Under the pieces are notes generated by a model. It did not search any database. It had not been told where the DNA came from and saw nothing but the letters and a program-made list of their open reading frames with translations. From contig NZ_CP058595.1 of the NCBI RefSeq assembly GCF_013402795.1, positions 903,501 through 967,500 of the forward strand: DNA of 64,000 nt, in the 5' to 3' direction. The stretch's first letter is position 1, and the number at the start of each line of letters is the position of its first letter. Shown here in pieces: positions 1 through 8,410 of this stretch. The translations under genes and the position numbers were made by a program. Source of the DNA: Costertonia aggregata. Lineage in GTDB: Bacteria > Bacteroidota > Bacteroidia > Flavobacteriales > Flavobacteriaceae.

Positions 1-46
1 CGTCCTTAAATTCCGAAAAGGATTCGATCAGCGCAATATTCTCCAT
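1..46 (-). CDS. nusA: Transcription termination/antitermination protein NusA, N-terminal end only
   Basis: Only the first 15 codons are in the window; the gene runs off the left edge. The visible peptide MENIALIESFSEFKD is the usual start of flavobacterial NusA, an RNA polymerase-binding factor for pausing, termination and antitermination. It lies 10 bases downstream of rimP on the same strand, the classic rimP-nusA(-infB) order, so the two are probably cotranscribed. Identification rests on this short peptide plus gene order. Confidence 0.85.
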   Translation of the reverse strand, partial: MENIALIESFSEFKD

Positions 47-56
47 CGTGTTTTGA

Positions 57-518
57 TTAAAATTTTAATACAACTTTTGCTTCTAATATATCAGAAATTG
101 CAATTTCCTGCTTTTTCTGGACTGTAACTTTACCCTTTCCAACGGGCTTGGGCTCTCTTGCCTTCCACTCCAGGGTTATCGTTTCGTTTGTGGCAGCGGT
201 AAGGTTTCCCTCAATTTGATTTTCCGGAAGCTTAACCTCTAATTTTCTACCTATATTTTTTAAGTACTGTCTTGGATTTACGATAGGGGAAGCCGCTCCT
301 GCTGAAGCTACTTCTAAAGAAAAATCCTCTTCTTCCCTATCCAAATTATGCTCTATGGCCCTACTGACCAACATACAGTCCTGAACGGCAACACCTTCAT
401 CACCATCGATTATAATTTTTATCTTGTTGTCCGATGTTATTGAGAAATCAATCAAAAAAAGTGATTTGTTTTCCTCTAGAACATCATTTAAAAGTTGCGT
501 TACCTTATCCTTCAACAT
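57..518 (-). CDS. rimP: Ribosome maturation factor RimP
   Basis: This 153-residue protein has the usual RimP length. RimP helps mature the 30S subunit in the cytoplasm. The N-terminal domain carries the family pattern around residues 45-72: a conserved DCMLVSRAIEHNLD stretch followed by FSLEVASAG, the equivalent of the usual YxLEVSSPG. The C-terminal part (about 90-153) is the small SH3-like barrel. The gene sits directly upstream of nusA, the standard operon context. A -7 promoter-like box and a leader hairpin lie upstream of its start and may control both genes. Nothing is unusual in the protein itself. Confidence 0.95.
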   Translation of the reverse strand: MLKDKVTQLLNDVLEENKSLFLIDFSITSDNKIKIIIDGDEGVAVQDCMLVSRAIEHNLDREEEDFSLEVASAGAASPIVNPRQYLKNIGRKLEVKLPENQIEGNLTAATNETITLEWKAREPKPVGKGKVTVQKKQEIAISDILEAKVVLKF

Positions 519-537
519 AAAATTTATCGAATAGAAA

Positions 538-556
538 AGGGGACAAATTGTCCCCT
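538..556 (-). promoter_or_regulatory. Leader hairpin upstream of rimP-nusA (attenuator-like)
   Basis: A perfect 8-bp stem (AGGGGACA/TGTCCCCT) with a 3-base loop lies 20 bases before the rimP start. Read on the minus strand, it is followed at once by TTTTCT, so it resembles a small intrinsic terminator inside the 5' leader. An attenuation or autoregulatory role is inferred only from shape and position. Confidence 0.45.
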
Positions 557-585
557 ATGAATACTATTATATCCTTTCAGTGATG

Positions 586-593
586 CAAATATA
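586..593 (-). promoter_or_regulatory. Candidate -7 promoter element for rimP-nusA
   Basis: On the minus strand this reads TATATTTG, matching the Bacteroidota -7 consensus TAnnTTTG. It lies about 70 bases before the rimP start and upstream of the leader hairpin. No clear -33 TTTG box is seen at the expected spacing, so confidence is moderate to low. Confidence 0.4.
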
Positions 594-676
594 CAACTTT
601 TTTTATTTTTTCTACGTTAGATGGTATATCTAAATCAGATATGGGATAAAACCTGTATATTCAACCACCAAACCAC

Positions 677-2023
677 TTGACCATGGATATTTTATCTTCT
701 TATAACCTAATCATTGAAGCATCGGTAATCGTTATTCTTTCTTTTTGGTTTAACGGTATTTCCAAAAAAACAAACATCCCTTCTGTACTGATGCTCATTA
801 TATTGGGCATTATACTTCAATATGTTTTAAAATATTTTGTGCCCGAAGCAATGGATTTTTCCGGAGGCCTGGAACTATTGGGTATAGTAGGGCTGATCAT
901 GATTGTTTTGGAGGCCGCACTAGAATTGGAACTAAAGCGTGAAAAACTGGTTCCCATTCTTAAATCAATGGCCATCGCCTTATTGGGACTGGTGGGCTCC
1001 GCTTATGTAGCAGCTTTGATTTTGCACCAGTTCATAGAGGGTATGACCATGCAATCCGCTTGGTTGTATGCCACACCGCTTTCCATACTTTCAAGTGCGA
1101 TCATTATTCCCAGTGTCAGCGGACTCTCTGAGGAAAAAAAGGAGTTTCATATTTATGAAAGCACTTTCTCCGATATTATGGGGATTATGATGTTTTATTA
1201 TCTGATCGGCGGACTAAACCCCGCAGAAGATGCCGGAGTTGCGGGGTTTGCCGGCAATCTGGTTTTAACGGTTGTTATAGGTCTGGTTGCTAGCTATGCC
1301 ATTATTTTGATATTTCAGCAAATAAAGAGCCAGGCTAAACTGTTTTTATTGATAGCCGTGCTATTGTTATTATACGCCATTGGGAAAAAGTTGCACTTAT
1401 CGTCATTGATCATTATCCTGATTTTTGGACTCGTTATCGCCAATGTCAAATTATTTTTCCCCGGTAAAATGGCTGTCTTTTTAGAGGATGAAAAAATAAA
1501 GCAAATTTATCATGAGCTACACATCATCACATTGGAAACCGCTTTCGTGGTCCGTACCTTTTTCTTTGTGGTCTTTGGATTGACCATCGTTATTTCTTCT
1601 TTATTCAGTTTTAATGTGGCATTGATAAGTGTACTTATTGTTGTTTCAATCTACATTATCAGGTTTTTGATTCTTCGCGTTTTTATAGGCAAGGATATTC
1701 TACCCCAACTTTTTGTTGCCCCAAGGGGATTGATTACCGTTCTCCTATTTTATGCGATACCCACTAAAGCACAGGTAGCTAATTTTGAATCGGGCATTTT
1801 GCTTTTTGTCATTATAGCCACTAGTTTGATCATGACCTGGGCCATGATAAAAGACAAGAGGAAAATGAAAACGATTTTGGATGAAATTGATGAAGAATAT
1901 ATGGAACGCAATAAGACAGAGGATATTTTGAGGGAAAAAGCTTCAGAAAGTCCTTCAATGGATGATGTGGTGGAAAATGATACACCCGATGGTTTGAATC
2001 CCGAAGACAAACAAATGGATTAA
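677..2023 (+). CDS. Cation:proton antiporter, CPA1/NhaP-like
   Basis: This 448-residue inner-membrane protein has about 12 hydrophobic segments spread from residue 10 to about 390, followed by a hydrophilic, acidic tail of roughly 60 residues. The stretch ESTFSDIMGIMMFYY near residue 162 corresponds to the ion-binding ES(x)nD motif of NhaP-type Na+(K+)/H+ antiporters. It would exchange a monovalent cation for protons in pH or salt homeostasis, which fits a marine lifestyle. It stands alone, divergent from rimP, and ends facing the polysaccharide locus. The start at 677 gives MTMDILSSY; a start two codons later is equally possible. The ion cannot be told from sequence. Confidence 0.85.
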   Translation: MTMDILSSYNLIIEASVIVILSFWFNGISKKTNIPSVLMLIILGIILQYVLKYFVPEAMDFSGGLELLGIVGLIMIVLEAALELELKREKLVPILKSMAIALLGLVGSAYVAALILHQFIEGMTMQSAWLYATPLSILSSAIIIPSVSGLSEEKKEFHIYESTFSDIMGIMMFYYLIGGLNPAEDAGVAGFAGNLVLTVVIGLVASYAIILIFQQIKSQAKLFLLIAVLLLLYAIGKKLHLSSLIIILIFGLVIANVKLFFPGKMAVFLEDEKIKQIYHELHIITLETAFVVRTFFFVVFGLTIVISSLFSFNVALISVLIVVSIYIIRFLILRVFIGKDILPQLFVAPRGLITVLLFYAIPTKAQVANFESGILLFVIIATSLIMTWAMIKDKRKMKTILDEIDEEYMERNKTEDILREKASESPSMDDVVENDTPDGLNPEDKQMD

Positions 2024-2135
2024 AATAAACCATTAACTGTATACTAGAAGTTCGTAGTTTTGAACAAAAGAAAAAAAAATTAGAGAATGGTTTGTTACCT
2101 TGAACGAGACACAAATAAGAATCGCTACTACTGTT

Positions 2136-2176
2136 AAGATTTCTCGTCATTAGTTCCTCGCTCTTTCGAAATGACA
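2136..2176. repeat. Candidate dispersed intergenic repeat
   Basis: Between the antiporter and the wzc-like gene is a short imperfect palindrome of the form ATTTCTCG ... CTCTTTCGAAATGACA. A similar sequence with two CTCGAAAT copies lies at 53600-53635, also intergenic. From memory, flavobacterial genomes carry many such TTCTCG/CGAAATGAC palindromes. The remaining 2024-2289 spacer shows no gene or clear terminator. Confidence 0.3.
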
Positions 2177-2289
2177 ACGCTCTACACTCTTCTAAAGTCT
2201 ATAGAAGCTAAACTGCAATGGCAATTAAGGATTTTGACCCTAATTAAAGATAATGTATCGGGTATTTCCTATTCAACTATGCCGCAAAT

Positions 2290-4605
2290 TTAGTTTTTAC
2301 TACCGTAACCGTATTCGTAGCCGTAGTTATACCCACTTTTTTTATTGAATGTTATATCATTCAAAACAAAAGCCATATTTTTCAATTTTTTATTTTTATG
2401 TAAATCCTTTGAAAACTCGATTAAACGCTTATCAGTAAAGTTTGCCCTTGTTACAAAAACGGTAATATCTGCATACTCGGACATAAGAAGTGTGTCAGCC
2501 ACCAAGACTGTGGGCGCAGTATCGACTATTACATAATCATAATGCTTTCTTGCAAGGTCTAAAAACTTTTCGAAATTTTCATTGGCAATTAACTCCGATG
2601 CATTCGGCGGTATAGGACCGCTAAAACAAATTTCGTAAAATCTATCGTGACCTTTGTTGACACATGTTCTCCAATCTATGTGTGGATTGTATAGAAAATC
2701 TGAAAGTCCGGTAGTATTCTTATCAATATCAAAAAAATTATGTAATTGAGGGTTACGTAAATCTGCGCCTATCAATAGTACTTTTTTTCTAAGACTGGCG
2801 TAAGCCATGGAAAGGTTATGGGCTATAAATGTTTTACCCTCTCCCTTTATCGCTGATGTTACGTAAATAGTCTTGCAATAATTATCTGGTTGTTTGGGCA
2901 GGAGAAAATTCACGTTGGTGCCTAGAATCTTAAAAGATTCCGCTCTAATAGATCTCTCGTTGGCCTCAAAAAAACTATTTGGATTTTTTATCGAGGGAAT
3001 TTCTGCCAATACTGGAATATCTGAACTTAGTTTTTCCAAATCGGCTTTACTCTTGATTTTATCGTCCAATGAGAATTTTACAAAAAGAAAGCCAAAAGGA
3101 ACCAACAATCCCAAAAAAAGGCAAACTGCATAAACAATCGGCTTTTTTGGGGAGATAGGATTCATCTTGGTCAAACCGTAATCAACGACTTTGACCGAGG
3201 GTGCGGTAACGGCAAAATTGATAGCAGCCTCTTCACGTTTTTGTAATAATATGAGGAAAAGGTTTTCCTTGATGCTTTGTTGGCGCTCTATGGCCCTTAG
3301 AGTCATCTCTTTTTCCGGTAATTCAGAAAATACGGTTCCGGCCTTAAATTGCTGTTGTTGCATTTGGCCAAGAGAAATATTGAGTTGGTCTTGATATATA
3401 TCTACGGTATTGACAATGTTAAGTTTACCCCTTTTCAACTGATCGGAAAGAATCTTCACAGTTGGGTTGTTCAGTCCTGCACTGGTAATTAGCTTTTCTC
3501 TCTCCAGTGCCATTTTATTGTATTCCGAGACCAAACTATTAATACTATTGTTCTCCAATCCTATATCAGCGGGCAGAAGGTCGTATGATGACTCCTTTAC
3601 GAGAGCCTTTTTCAATAATTTCGATAAAGCGATCTGGGTCTCTATCTCAAAAACATCATTTTCGGCAATTGATTTTTGCTGCATGGTAATACCGGCATCC
3701 GCTTCAATGTAGGATAGATTGTTTGATTTTTTGAAGTCTTTTTTGCCAGATTCAATAGAATCTAATTCTTCGGTTAGAAAAATGAATCTATTATCAATAA
3801 AATCGATAGTTCTTTTCGAAACCAACTGGCGGTCAAGTATACCGTCTTGATCAAATTTGTATATAATACCGTTTAGTATGGCTTCGGAAAGTTCCGGACT
3901 CTCACTTTTCAACAACAATGAAAGGACTTCACTGTTTTTATTGGTAGTATTTACCTCTAAGCGTTTTGATAAATTAAGAACGGTCTCTTTCTTTTTATTT
4001 ATGACGACTTCAAAATTTTTACTTCTGAATTGAGAAGCAAGTGCTTTGCTTTTTAAGCGCACCTCAACAGGAAAACGTGTTTTATCGAAAATAGTTACAG
4101 ATGAATCAAGAGCTTGAACAACTCCTTGATCATCACTAATCTTGGGAGGGCTGGTCTCAAAAGACACGTCAAATATGACATTGGTTTTTAGACTATCGTC
4201 CGGAAACAGTTTTACGATATCGAAAGGAGCCTTAAAAATTCTCCTTGTCTTGATATTTCCTACCTCGTAATATGAAATTTCAAGATCAAGGGAATTCACC
4301 ACCTGCTGCAACAAACGATAGGATTTGAGCACCTCAATCTCATTGTCCATATTTATTTTGCTGCCACCGGTCAAAGCAGATAAGGGATCAGTCGCGATAT
4401 CAAGCTCTTTACTGTCATCAATGATCTTTATCTTAGCTGTTGACTCGTATATCGTAGGTGCATATCGCAAATATAAAAAACCAAGTATAAAGGAGATAAC
4501 GATAGCCAACAAGAACCAACGCCAATACTGAGCGTATTTTTGTACGTTCTCCTTTATTTTGAACGACTCCTCTTCATTATCCAATACATAATATGATTCT
4601 TTCAT
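2290..4605 (-). CDS. Polysaccharide co-polymerase / BY-kinase (Wzc-like)
   Basis: This 771-residue inner-membrane protein controls chain length and export of capsule or exopolysaccharide. It has a TM helix near residues 31-50, a long periplasmic coiled-coil region, a second TM near 490-510, and a cytoplasmic tyrosine kinase domain. Walker A is AIKGEGKT near residue 580, A' is LLIGADLRNP near 612, and Walker B is VIVDTAPT near 692. The last residues form a tyrosine cluster (YNYGYEYGYG), the usual autophosphorylation tail of BY-kinases. It lies 2 bases downstream of the wza-like gene and closes the operon. No separate Wzb-type phosphatase gene is seen in the locus. Confidence 0.93.
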   Translation of the reverse strand: MKESYYVLDNEEESFKIKENVQKYAQYWRWFLLAIVISFILGFLYLRYAPTIYESTAKIKIIDDSKELDIATDPLSALTGGSKINMDNEIEVLKSYRLLQQVVNSLDLEISYYEVGNIKTRRIFKAPFDIVKLFPDDSLKTNVIFDVSFETSPPKISDDQGVVQALDSSVTIFDKTRFPVEVRLKSKALASQFRSKNFEVVINKKKETVLNLSKRLEVNTTNKNSEVLSLLLKSESPELSEAILNGIIYKFDQDGILDRQLVSKRTIDFIDNRFIFLTEELDSIESGKKDFKKSNNLSYIEADAGITMQQKSIAENDVFEIETQIALSKLLKKALVKESSYDLLPADIGLENNSINSLVSEYNKMALEREKLITSAGLNNPTVKILSDQLKRGKLNIVNTVDIYQDQLNISLGQMQQQQFKAGTVFSELPEKEMTLRAIERQQSIKENLFLILLQKREEAAINFAVTAPSVKVVDYGLTKMNPISPKKPIVYAVCLFLGLLVPFGFLFVKFSLDDKIKSKADLEKLSSDIPVLAEIPSIKNPNSFFEANERSIRAESFKILGTNVNFLLPKQPDNYCKTIYVTSAIKGEGKTFIAHNLSMAYASLRKKVLLIGADLRNPQLHNFFDIDKNTTGLSDFLYNPHIDWRTCVNKGHDRFYEICFSGPIPPNASELIANENFEKFLDLARKHYDYVIVDTAPTVLVADTLLMSEYADITVFVTRANFTDKRLIEFSKDLHKNKKLKNMAFVLNDITFNKKSGYNYGYEYGYGSKN

Positions 4606-4607
4606 TT

Positions 4608-5372
4608 TTATCTTGTGATTAAGACTACCGAAGTCAATATTAACGATGCAATAGTCAAAACAGTACCTGCATTACCTATGAAACCTGCACTTTTAACTTT
4701 AGGGTTGTTCGGGTTAACTACAATTACATCATTAGGTTTAATATAGTAGTACGGGCTACCGAACCAATCGGCGGTCGTAAGATCAATACGCGCTATGTTG
4801 CGGACACCACTTTCTTCACGTATAATCAAAATGTCTTTGCGTTCCCCATTTATGGTGAGATCTCCCGCATAACCCAACGCTTGGGGCAAAGATATATTTT
4901 GTTCGGTAAATGTGTAAGTGCCCGGTACTTTTACTTCTCCCAACACGGTTACTTTGGCATTCAATATTCTTACACTGACCGTAGGGTCTATTAGATGCCC
5001 TCCTTTTTCCAAACGTTTTTGTAAAGCAATTTCAAGGTCGTCGATAGTTTCCCCAAGGACCTTGATTTTTCCCAATACCGGAAAATCTATAAAACCTTCG
5101 TTGGATACCAAATAACCTTGTAGTTGTAGCACATCTAAATTTAAATTGACCCCAGCTGCCGATGATTGTACATTGTAAGGATAGGTCGTTTCAGGAACAG
5201 AAGCACCGACCACGATACTCAAAATATCGTTGGGCTGTATTTTTGAACTGTTATAAATTATATTCTCGACCGAATGGGCCTCAGCGTCCTGAAAATAGAG
5301 AACGTCTTTTTTGCTCGCACAAGATTGCAGAATCATAACCACAAATGCTGAAATGAATATGTTTTTGTTCAT
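4608..5372 (-). CDS. Outer-membrane polysaccharide export lipoprotein (Wza-like)
   Basis: This 254-residue protein belongs to the polysaccharide export family (Poly_export plus SLBB). It starts with a lipoprotein signal ending in LQSCAS, so the mature protein should be acylated at the Cys near residue 18. The export domain follows (DILSIVVGA near residues 49-57), then an SLBB-like segment around 145-200, and a C-terminal hydrophobic helix (about 233-252) that may cross the outer membrane. It would form the export channel with the Wzc-like partner immediately downstream. The upstream 194 bases (5373-5567) are AT-rich with a run of TA repeats near 5380 and show no gene. Confidence 0.92.
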   Translation of the reverse strand: MNKNIFISAFVVMILQSCASKKDVLYFQDAEAHSVENIIYNSSKIQPNDILSIVVGASVPETTYPYNVQSSAAGVNLNLDVLQLQGYLVSNEGFIDFPVLGKIKVLGETIDDLEIALQKRLEKGGHLIDPTVSVRILNAKVTVLGEVKVPGTYTFTEQNISLPQALGYAGDLTINGERKDILIIREESGVRNIARIDLTTADWFGSPYYYIKPNDVIVVNPNNPKVKSAGFIGNAGTVLTIASLILTSVVLITR

Positions 5373-5567
5373 ATGATTAATATATATATATATCGATAAT
5401 CGAATTTACTTATTATTGCATGATATAAAAATTAGATGCATATCTTTTCGATACGATGCGCACTCTAAGAACAATTAGTTTTGACATCTTGACAATTCAA
5501 TAAAAACAACAAAACCTAAAAGGTCAAATCAAAAAAATCGATACCGCTGAATAATTTCAATTATCAA

Positions 5568-6287
5568 TTAAAGTAATCTTCTTTTAAATAATTTGAAAAA
5601 AATAACTTCTGCAATGAATTTTGGGGTCGATACTAAGTTACGTTTTGCCAAACGCTTTGGTTCTTTTAAAAATCTTGGTAACCATTCCAATCCCAAATTA
5701 ATCCATACTTTGCCTGGTCGTTTTATTGTACCTGCATAAAAGTCAAAAACCGCACCAATAGAACAAATTATATCTGCATCCAGGTTATTTTTAAATTCGT
5801 ATACCCACTTTTCTTGTTTGGGAGCGGTCATCCCCACAAATAAGACATCAGGTTTAAAATTATTGACTCTTTTGCACATTTCAACACTATCTGCTTTATC
5901 AAAAATAGCTTTATAGGGCGGCGAATAAGAACCTACCCTTAGGTTTGGATACTCTTTAGAAGTATTTTCTTTTATGAAATTCAATGTTTGCTGGGAAGCC
6001 CCAAGAAAAAAACAGGAGCCGTGAACAGAATTCAAATAATTCATCAAATGTATAAAAATATCATATCCAGCAATTTTTTTGATTTTTTTACCCTTTAAAA
6101 CTTTTGTCGCCCATACTATACCTATACCATCAGCCAATAATATATCAGAATTTTTCAGAGCCTCTGCGAAATAGTTATCCTTCCTAGAAATACAATAAGA
6201 ATGAGGGTTTATCGTATTTATGATAGTTTTTTCCCTTATTGGCAACTCTAGATAATCAGTATAAATTTTATATCCTAAAAGATTCAT
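5568..6287 (-). CDS. WecG/TagA/CpsF-family glycosyltransferase (GT26)
   Basis: This 239-residue protein matches the GT26 family, whose members (WecG, TagA) usually add the second sugar, often a ManNAc derivative, to undecaprenyl-PP-GlcNAc. Family marks are NPHSYCIS near residue 26, LLADGIGIVWA near 51, FFLGA near 97, and GMTAPKQEKWVYE near 151-163. The C-terminal basic region (about 195-239) fits membrane association. It overlaps the upstream GT4 gene by 4 bases, so the two are translationally coupled. Pairing with the WecA-like enzyme at the head of the locus suggests the lipid-linked primer is GlcNAc followed by this enzyme's sugar; that is inference. Confidence 0.9.
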   Translation of the reverse strand: MNLLGYKIYTDYLELPIREKTIINTINPHSYCISRKDNYFAEALKNSDILLADGIGIVWATKVLKGKKIKKIAGYDIFIHLMNYLNSVHGSCFFLGASQQTLNFIKENTSKEYPNLRVGSYSPPYKAIFDKADSVEMCKRVNNFKPDVLFVGMTAPKQEKWVYEFKNNLDADIICSIGAVFDFYAGTIKRPGKVWINLGLEWLPRFLKEPKRLAKRNLVSTPKFIAEVIFFKLFKRRLL

Positions 6288-7381
6288 GAAACGAGTTTAT
6301 CAACAATATTATGAAAATTGGATTCAAAAATTTTCAATGTGAAATTTTCTTCATACCGCTTTCTGCCGTTATCTCCCATCTTCTTTCGCAAGACAGGGTT
6401 TACGATAAGAATTTCCAATTTTTCGGCCAAGGCTTTAGAATCATGTGACGGAACCAAAAAACCTGTAACATTATCCAGTACGACATCCGGTATGCCACCT
6501 TCATTTGTAGAAATTACCGGGAGATTGAACTGCATAGCTTCTAAATTTACAAGACCAAAGGTTTCGTCGTATGATGGGAAAACGAAAATATCAGCTTTTG
6601 AGTATTCGTTTTCTTTGTCATTCCCATATTTTTTACCAACGTATGTAACTTTATCGTCAATTTCCAATAAACTTATTCTTTTGGCTAGGGTCGCAGTATC
6701 AATATCCCCCTCCCCGCCAGCCAAAATACATTGGAAGGGTAAATTTTTATCCTTCAAAAGCCTGCAAGCATCCAATAGCGTATATATTCCTTTGGAAATT
6801 AAGAGATTTGACAAAAATAGAACCATTACATTTTCGCTGTTACCTTTTTCAATAGATCCTGAATTTTGTTTTCTGTTCTCTGGGATACCATTAGGGCAAT
6901 AATGAACGTTTGCTTTTGAAACATATTTAGATATATCGTAATATAAATGTTCGGATAATAAAATTACTTCGACATTTTTGAATATTAATTTATTTAAGAT
7001 GTTATCCAACCATTTATCTTGATGCTTATCTATCCCTTTATTGTGAAAGTGATAAACCACTTTCACACGCATTAGCTTGACAATAAGAGCTATTAATGCA
7101 TCTTTATAAAAACCCGCACCTGTCGCTGAAATCGTGATATAAATCAGATTTGGACGATATTGTAATACATTTTTGATTGTAAAATAAAGTATATTCAAAT
7201 AACGAATTATTTTTTTGATACCTCCTTTACCTATTTCAGTAACACTGGCAGACGTGCTTAAATTAATGTACGTACAATCAAAAGAAGCGTTGATAAGCTC
7301 ACTATCCCTAATGTGCTTGCCTACCATAGCAGCTCCATGTATAGGCGGAGGGTAATGCAGAATAAATAGAATCTTCTTCAT
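6284..7381 (-). CDS. Glycosyltransferase family 4
   Basis: This 365-residue protein has the two-Rossmann GT-B layout of retaining GT4 enzymes. The N-terminal half begins LFILHYPPPIHGAAMVGKHI, an acceptor-side motif. The C-terminal half holds VLFLSNLLISKGI near residue 190 and the donor-binding EX7E stretch within ETFGLVNLEAMQFNLPVIST near 275-295. It would transfer one sugar during assembly of the repeat unit on the cytoplasmic face of the membrane. It overlaps the GT26 gene by 4 bases. Donor and linkage cannot be deduced. Confidence 0.9.
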   Translation of the reverse strand: MKKILFILHYPPPIHGAAMVGKHIRDSELINASFDCTYINLSTSASVTEIGKGGIKKIIRYLNILYFTIKNVLQYRPNLIYITISATGAGFYKDALIALIVKLMRVKVVYHFHNKGIDKHQDKWLDNILNKLIFKNVEVILLSEHLYYDISKYVSKANVHYCPNGIPENRKQNSGSIEKGNSENVMVLFLSNLLISKGIYTLLDACRLLKDKNLPFQCILAGGEGDIDTATLAKRISLLEIDDKVTYVGKKYGNDKENEYSKADIFVFPSYDETFGLVNLEAMQFNLPVISTNEGGIPDVVLDNVTGFLVPSHDSKALAEKLEILIVNPVLRKKMGDNGRKRYEENFTLKIFESNFHNIVDKLVS

Positions 7382-7471
7382 GCGCTAAAAGTATGAGATG
7401 AAATTGTTGCAGATTTTAAAATTTGATTATTCTTTACTCCTAGATATTAATGTGCGATCAATTACTTTCAA

Positions 7472-8368
7472 TTATTTTTCACTAATTTTTAGATAATGAA
7501 TCAATTTTTCAGTTATCACACTCTGCCCTTCCGGATTTAAATGTATGGGGTCATAAAACAAATCATATTCTTTTGACCATGGTTCTTGTAGATTTAGGAA
7601 CTCTACATTATCAAATTCTTTGGAAAATGCATCAAAAAGAGCTATTGTTTCATTATATGCCGGTTCTTGAACCTTGGTCAACAAAACTATAGTAGGAACA
7701 TATAACAGTATAACCCTAATATTCTTTTTTGCGAGCAGATCCAGGGTTTCTCTTAAAACCTCAATATTATAATCTGTATTTTCAATTTTCCTGTAATCTC
7801 CATTTCTAATGTTGGCCCTTAGATTTTCAACATCTACTTTTCCAAATTTTAAATTCGTCCATTTACCAAGATACCCTCTAAAAGAACTGCTTATCAAAAG
7901 CTCATCATACCTTGAGGTTTTGATTATTTTTTTACTTAGATATTCGGAAAGATCACTGTTTTTACTAACGTAGCTATCTATGACGGAATCGTTCAAAAAC
8001 GGATAAAATAACTTATGAGAATTATTGCTAAGCCCCTCACTTGTAAATGTCCAAGCATCAATGCCGTATATCAACGTGTTTATCTTCTTATTTTTTCTCA
8101 ATACTTGTTGGGTCATTATTTTACGATCAGTAACGTTAACACCTTCTCTAGTGTATTTTGAAACCCCTACCCCCAATTCTCTTTCCATTTTACGTTTGTC
8201 CACACCAAGCATTAAATGAGAATGTCCCACCAAGACAATCTCGGTATCATCATTTAATCCGTAATATTTTTCGAGACCGTTCAATAAAAATTTGCTTATG
8301 CAAAAATCAAGAATAAAAAATAGGGCTGTAAAAGCAATTAATTTTAAGATGAAATTTTTGTTGTACAT
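7472..8368 (-). CDS. SGNH/AlgJ-like protein paired with an MBOAT acyltransferase
   Basis: This 298-residue protein has an N-terminal membrane anchor (about residues 8-25) and a periplasmic domain. It shows two marks of SGNH-type hydrolases or acetyltransferases: a block-I-like LVGHSHLMLGVD near residue 46, with GHS in place of GDS, and a C-terminal DPIHLNPEG (near 272-280) supplying the Asp-His pair. It lies directly downstream of an AlgI-like MBOAT gene, the arrangement used for alginate and other polysaccharide O-acetylation. The likely job is transfer of acyl groups to the exopolysaccharide in the periplasm. Function is inferred from motif and context; overall similarity to known families is not obvious to me. 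Confidence 0.65.
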   Translation of the reverse strand: MYNKNFILKLIAFTALFFILDFCISKFLLNGLEKYYGLNDDTEIVLVGHSHLMLGVDKRKMERELGVGVSKYTREGVNVTDRKIMTQQVLRKNKKINTLIYGIDAWTFTSEGLSNNSHKLFYPFLNDSVIDSYVSKNSDLSEYLSKKIIKTSRYDELLISSSFRGYLGKWTNLKFGKVDVENLRANIRNGDYRKIENTDYNIEVLRETLDLLAKKNIRVILLYVPTIVLLTKVQEPAYNETIALFDAFSKEFDNVEFLNLQEPWSKEYDLFYDPIHLNPEGQSVITEKLIHYLKISEK

Positions 8369-8410
8369 ACTACTCTCCGCTTTTTTTAATCGTATTTGTA
8401 TTCAAATTTT

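Noticed and set aside
1830-2177. 115-residue minus-strand ORF
   Set aside because: It overlaps the antiporter 3' end and the palindromic spacer, has no recognisable domain, and looks like a shadow frame.
5373-5567. Promoter for wza-wzc
   Set aside because: Only a loose TAGGTTTTG-like match is present on the minus strand, without a spaced -33 box; not strong enough to list.
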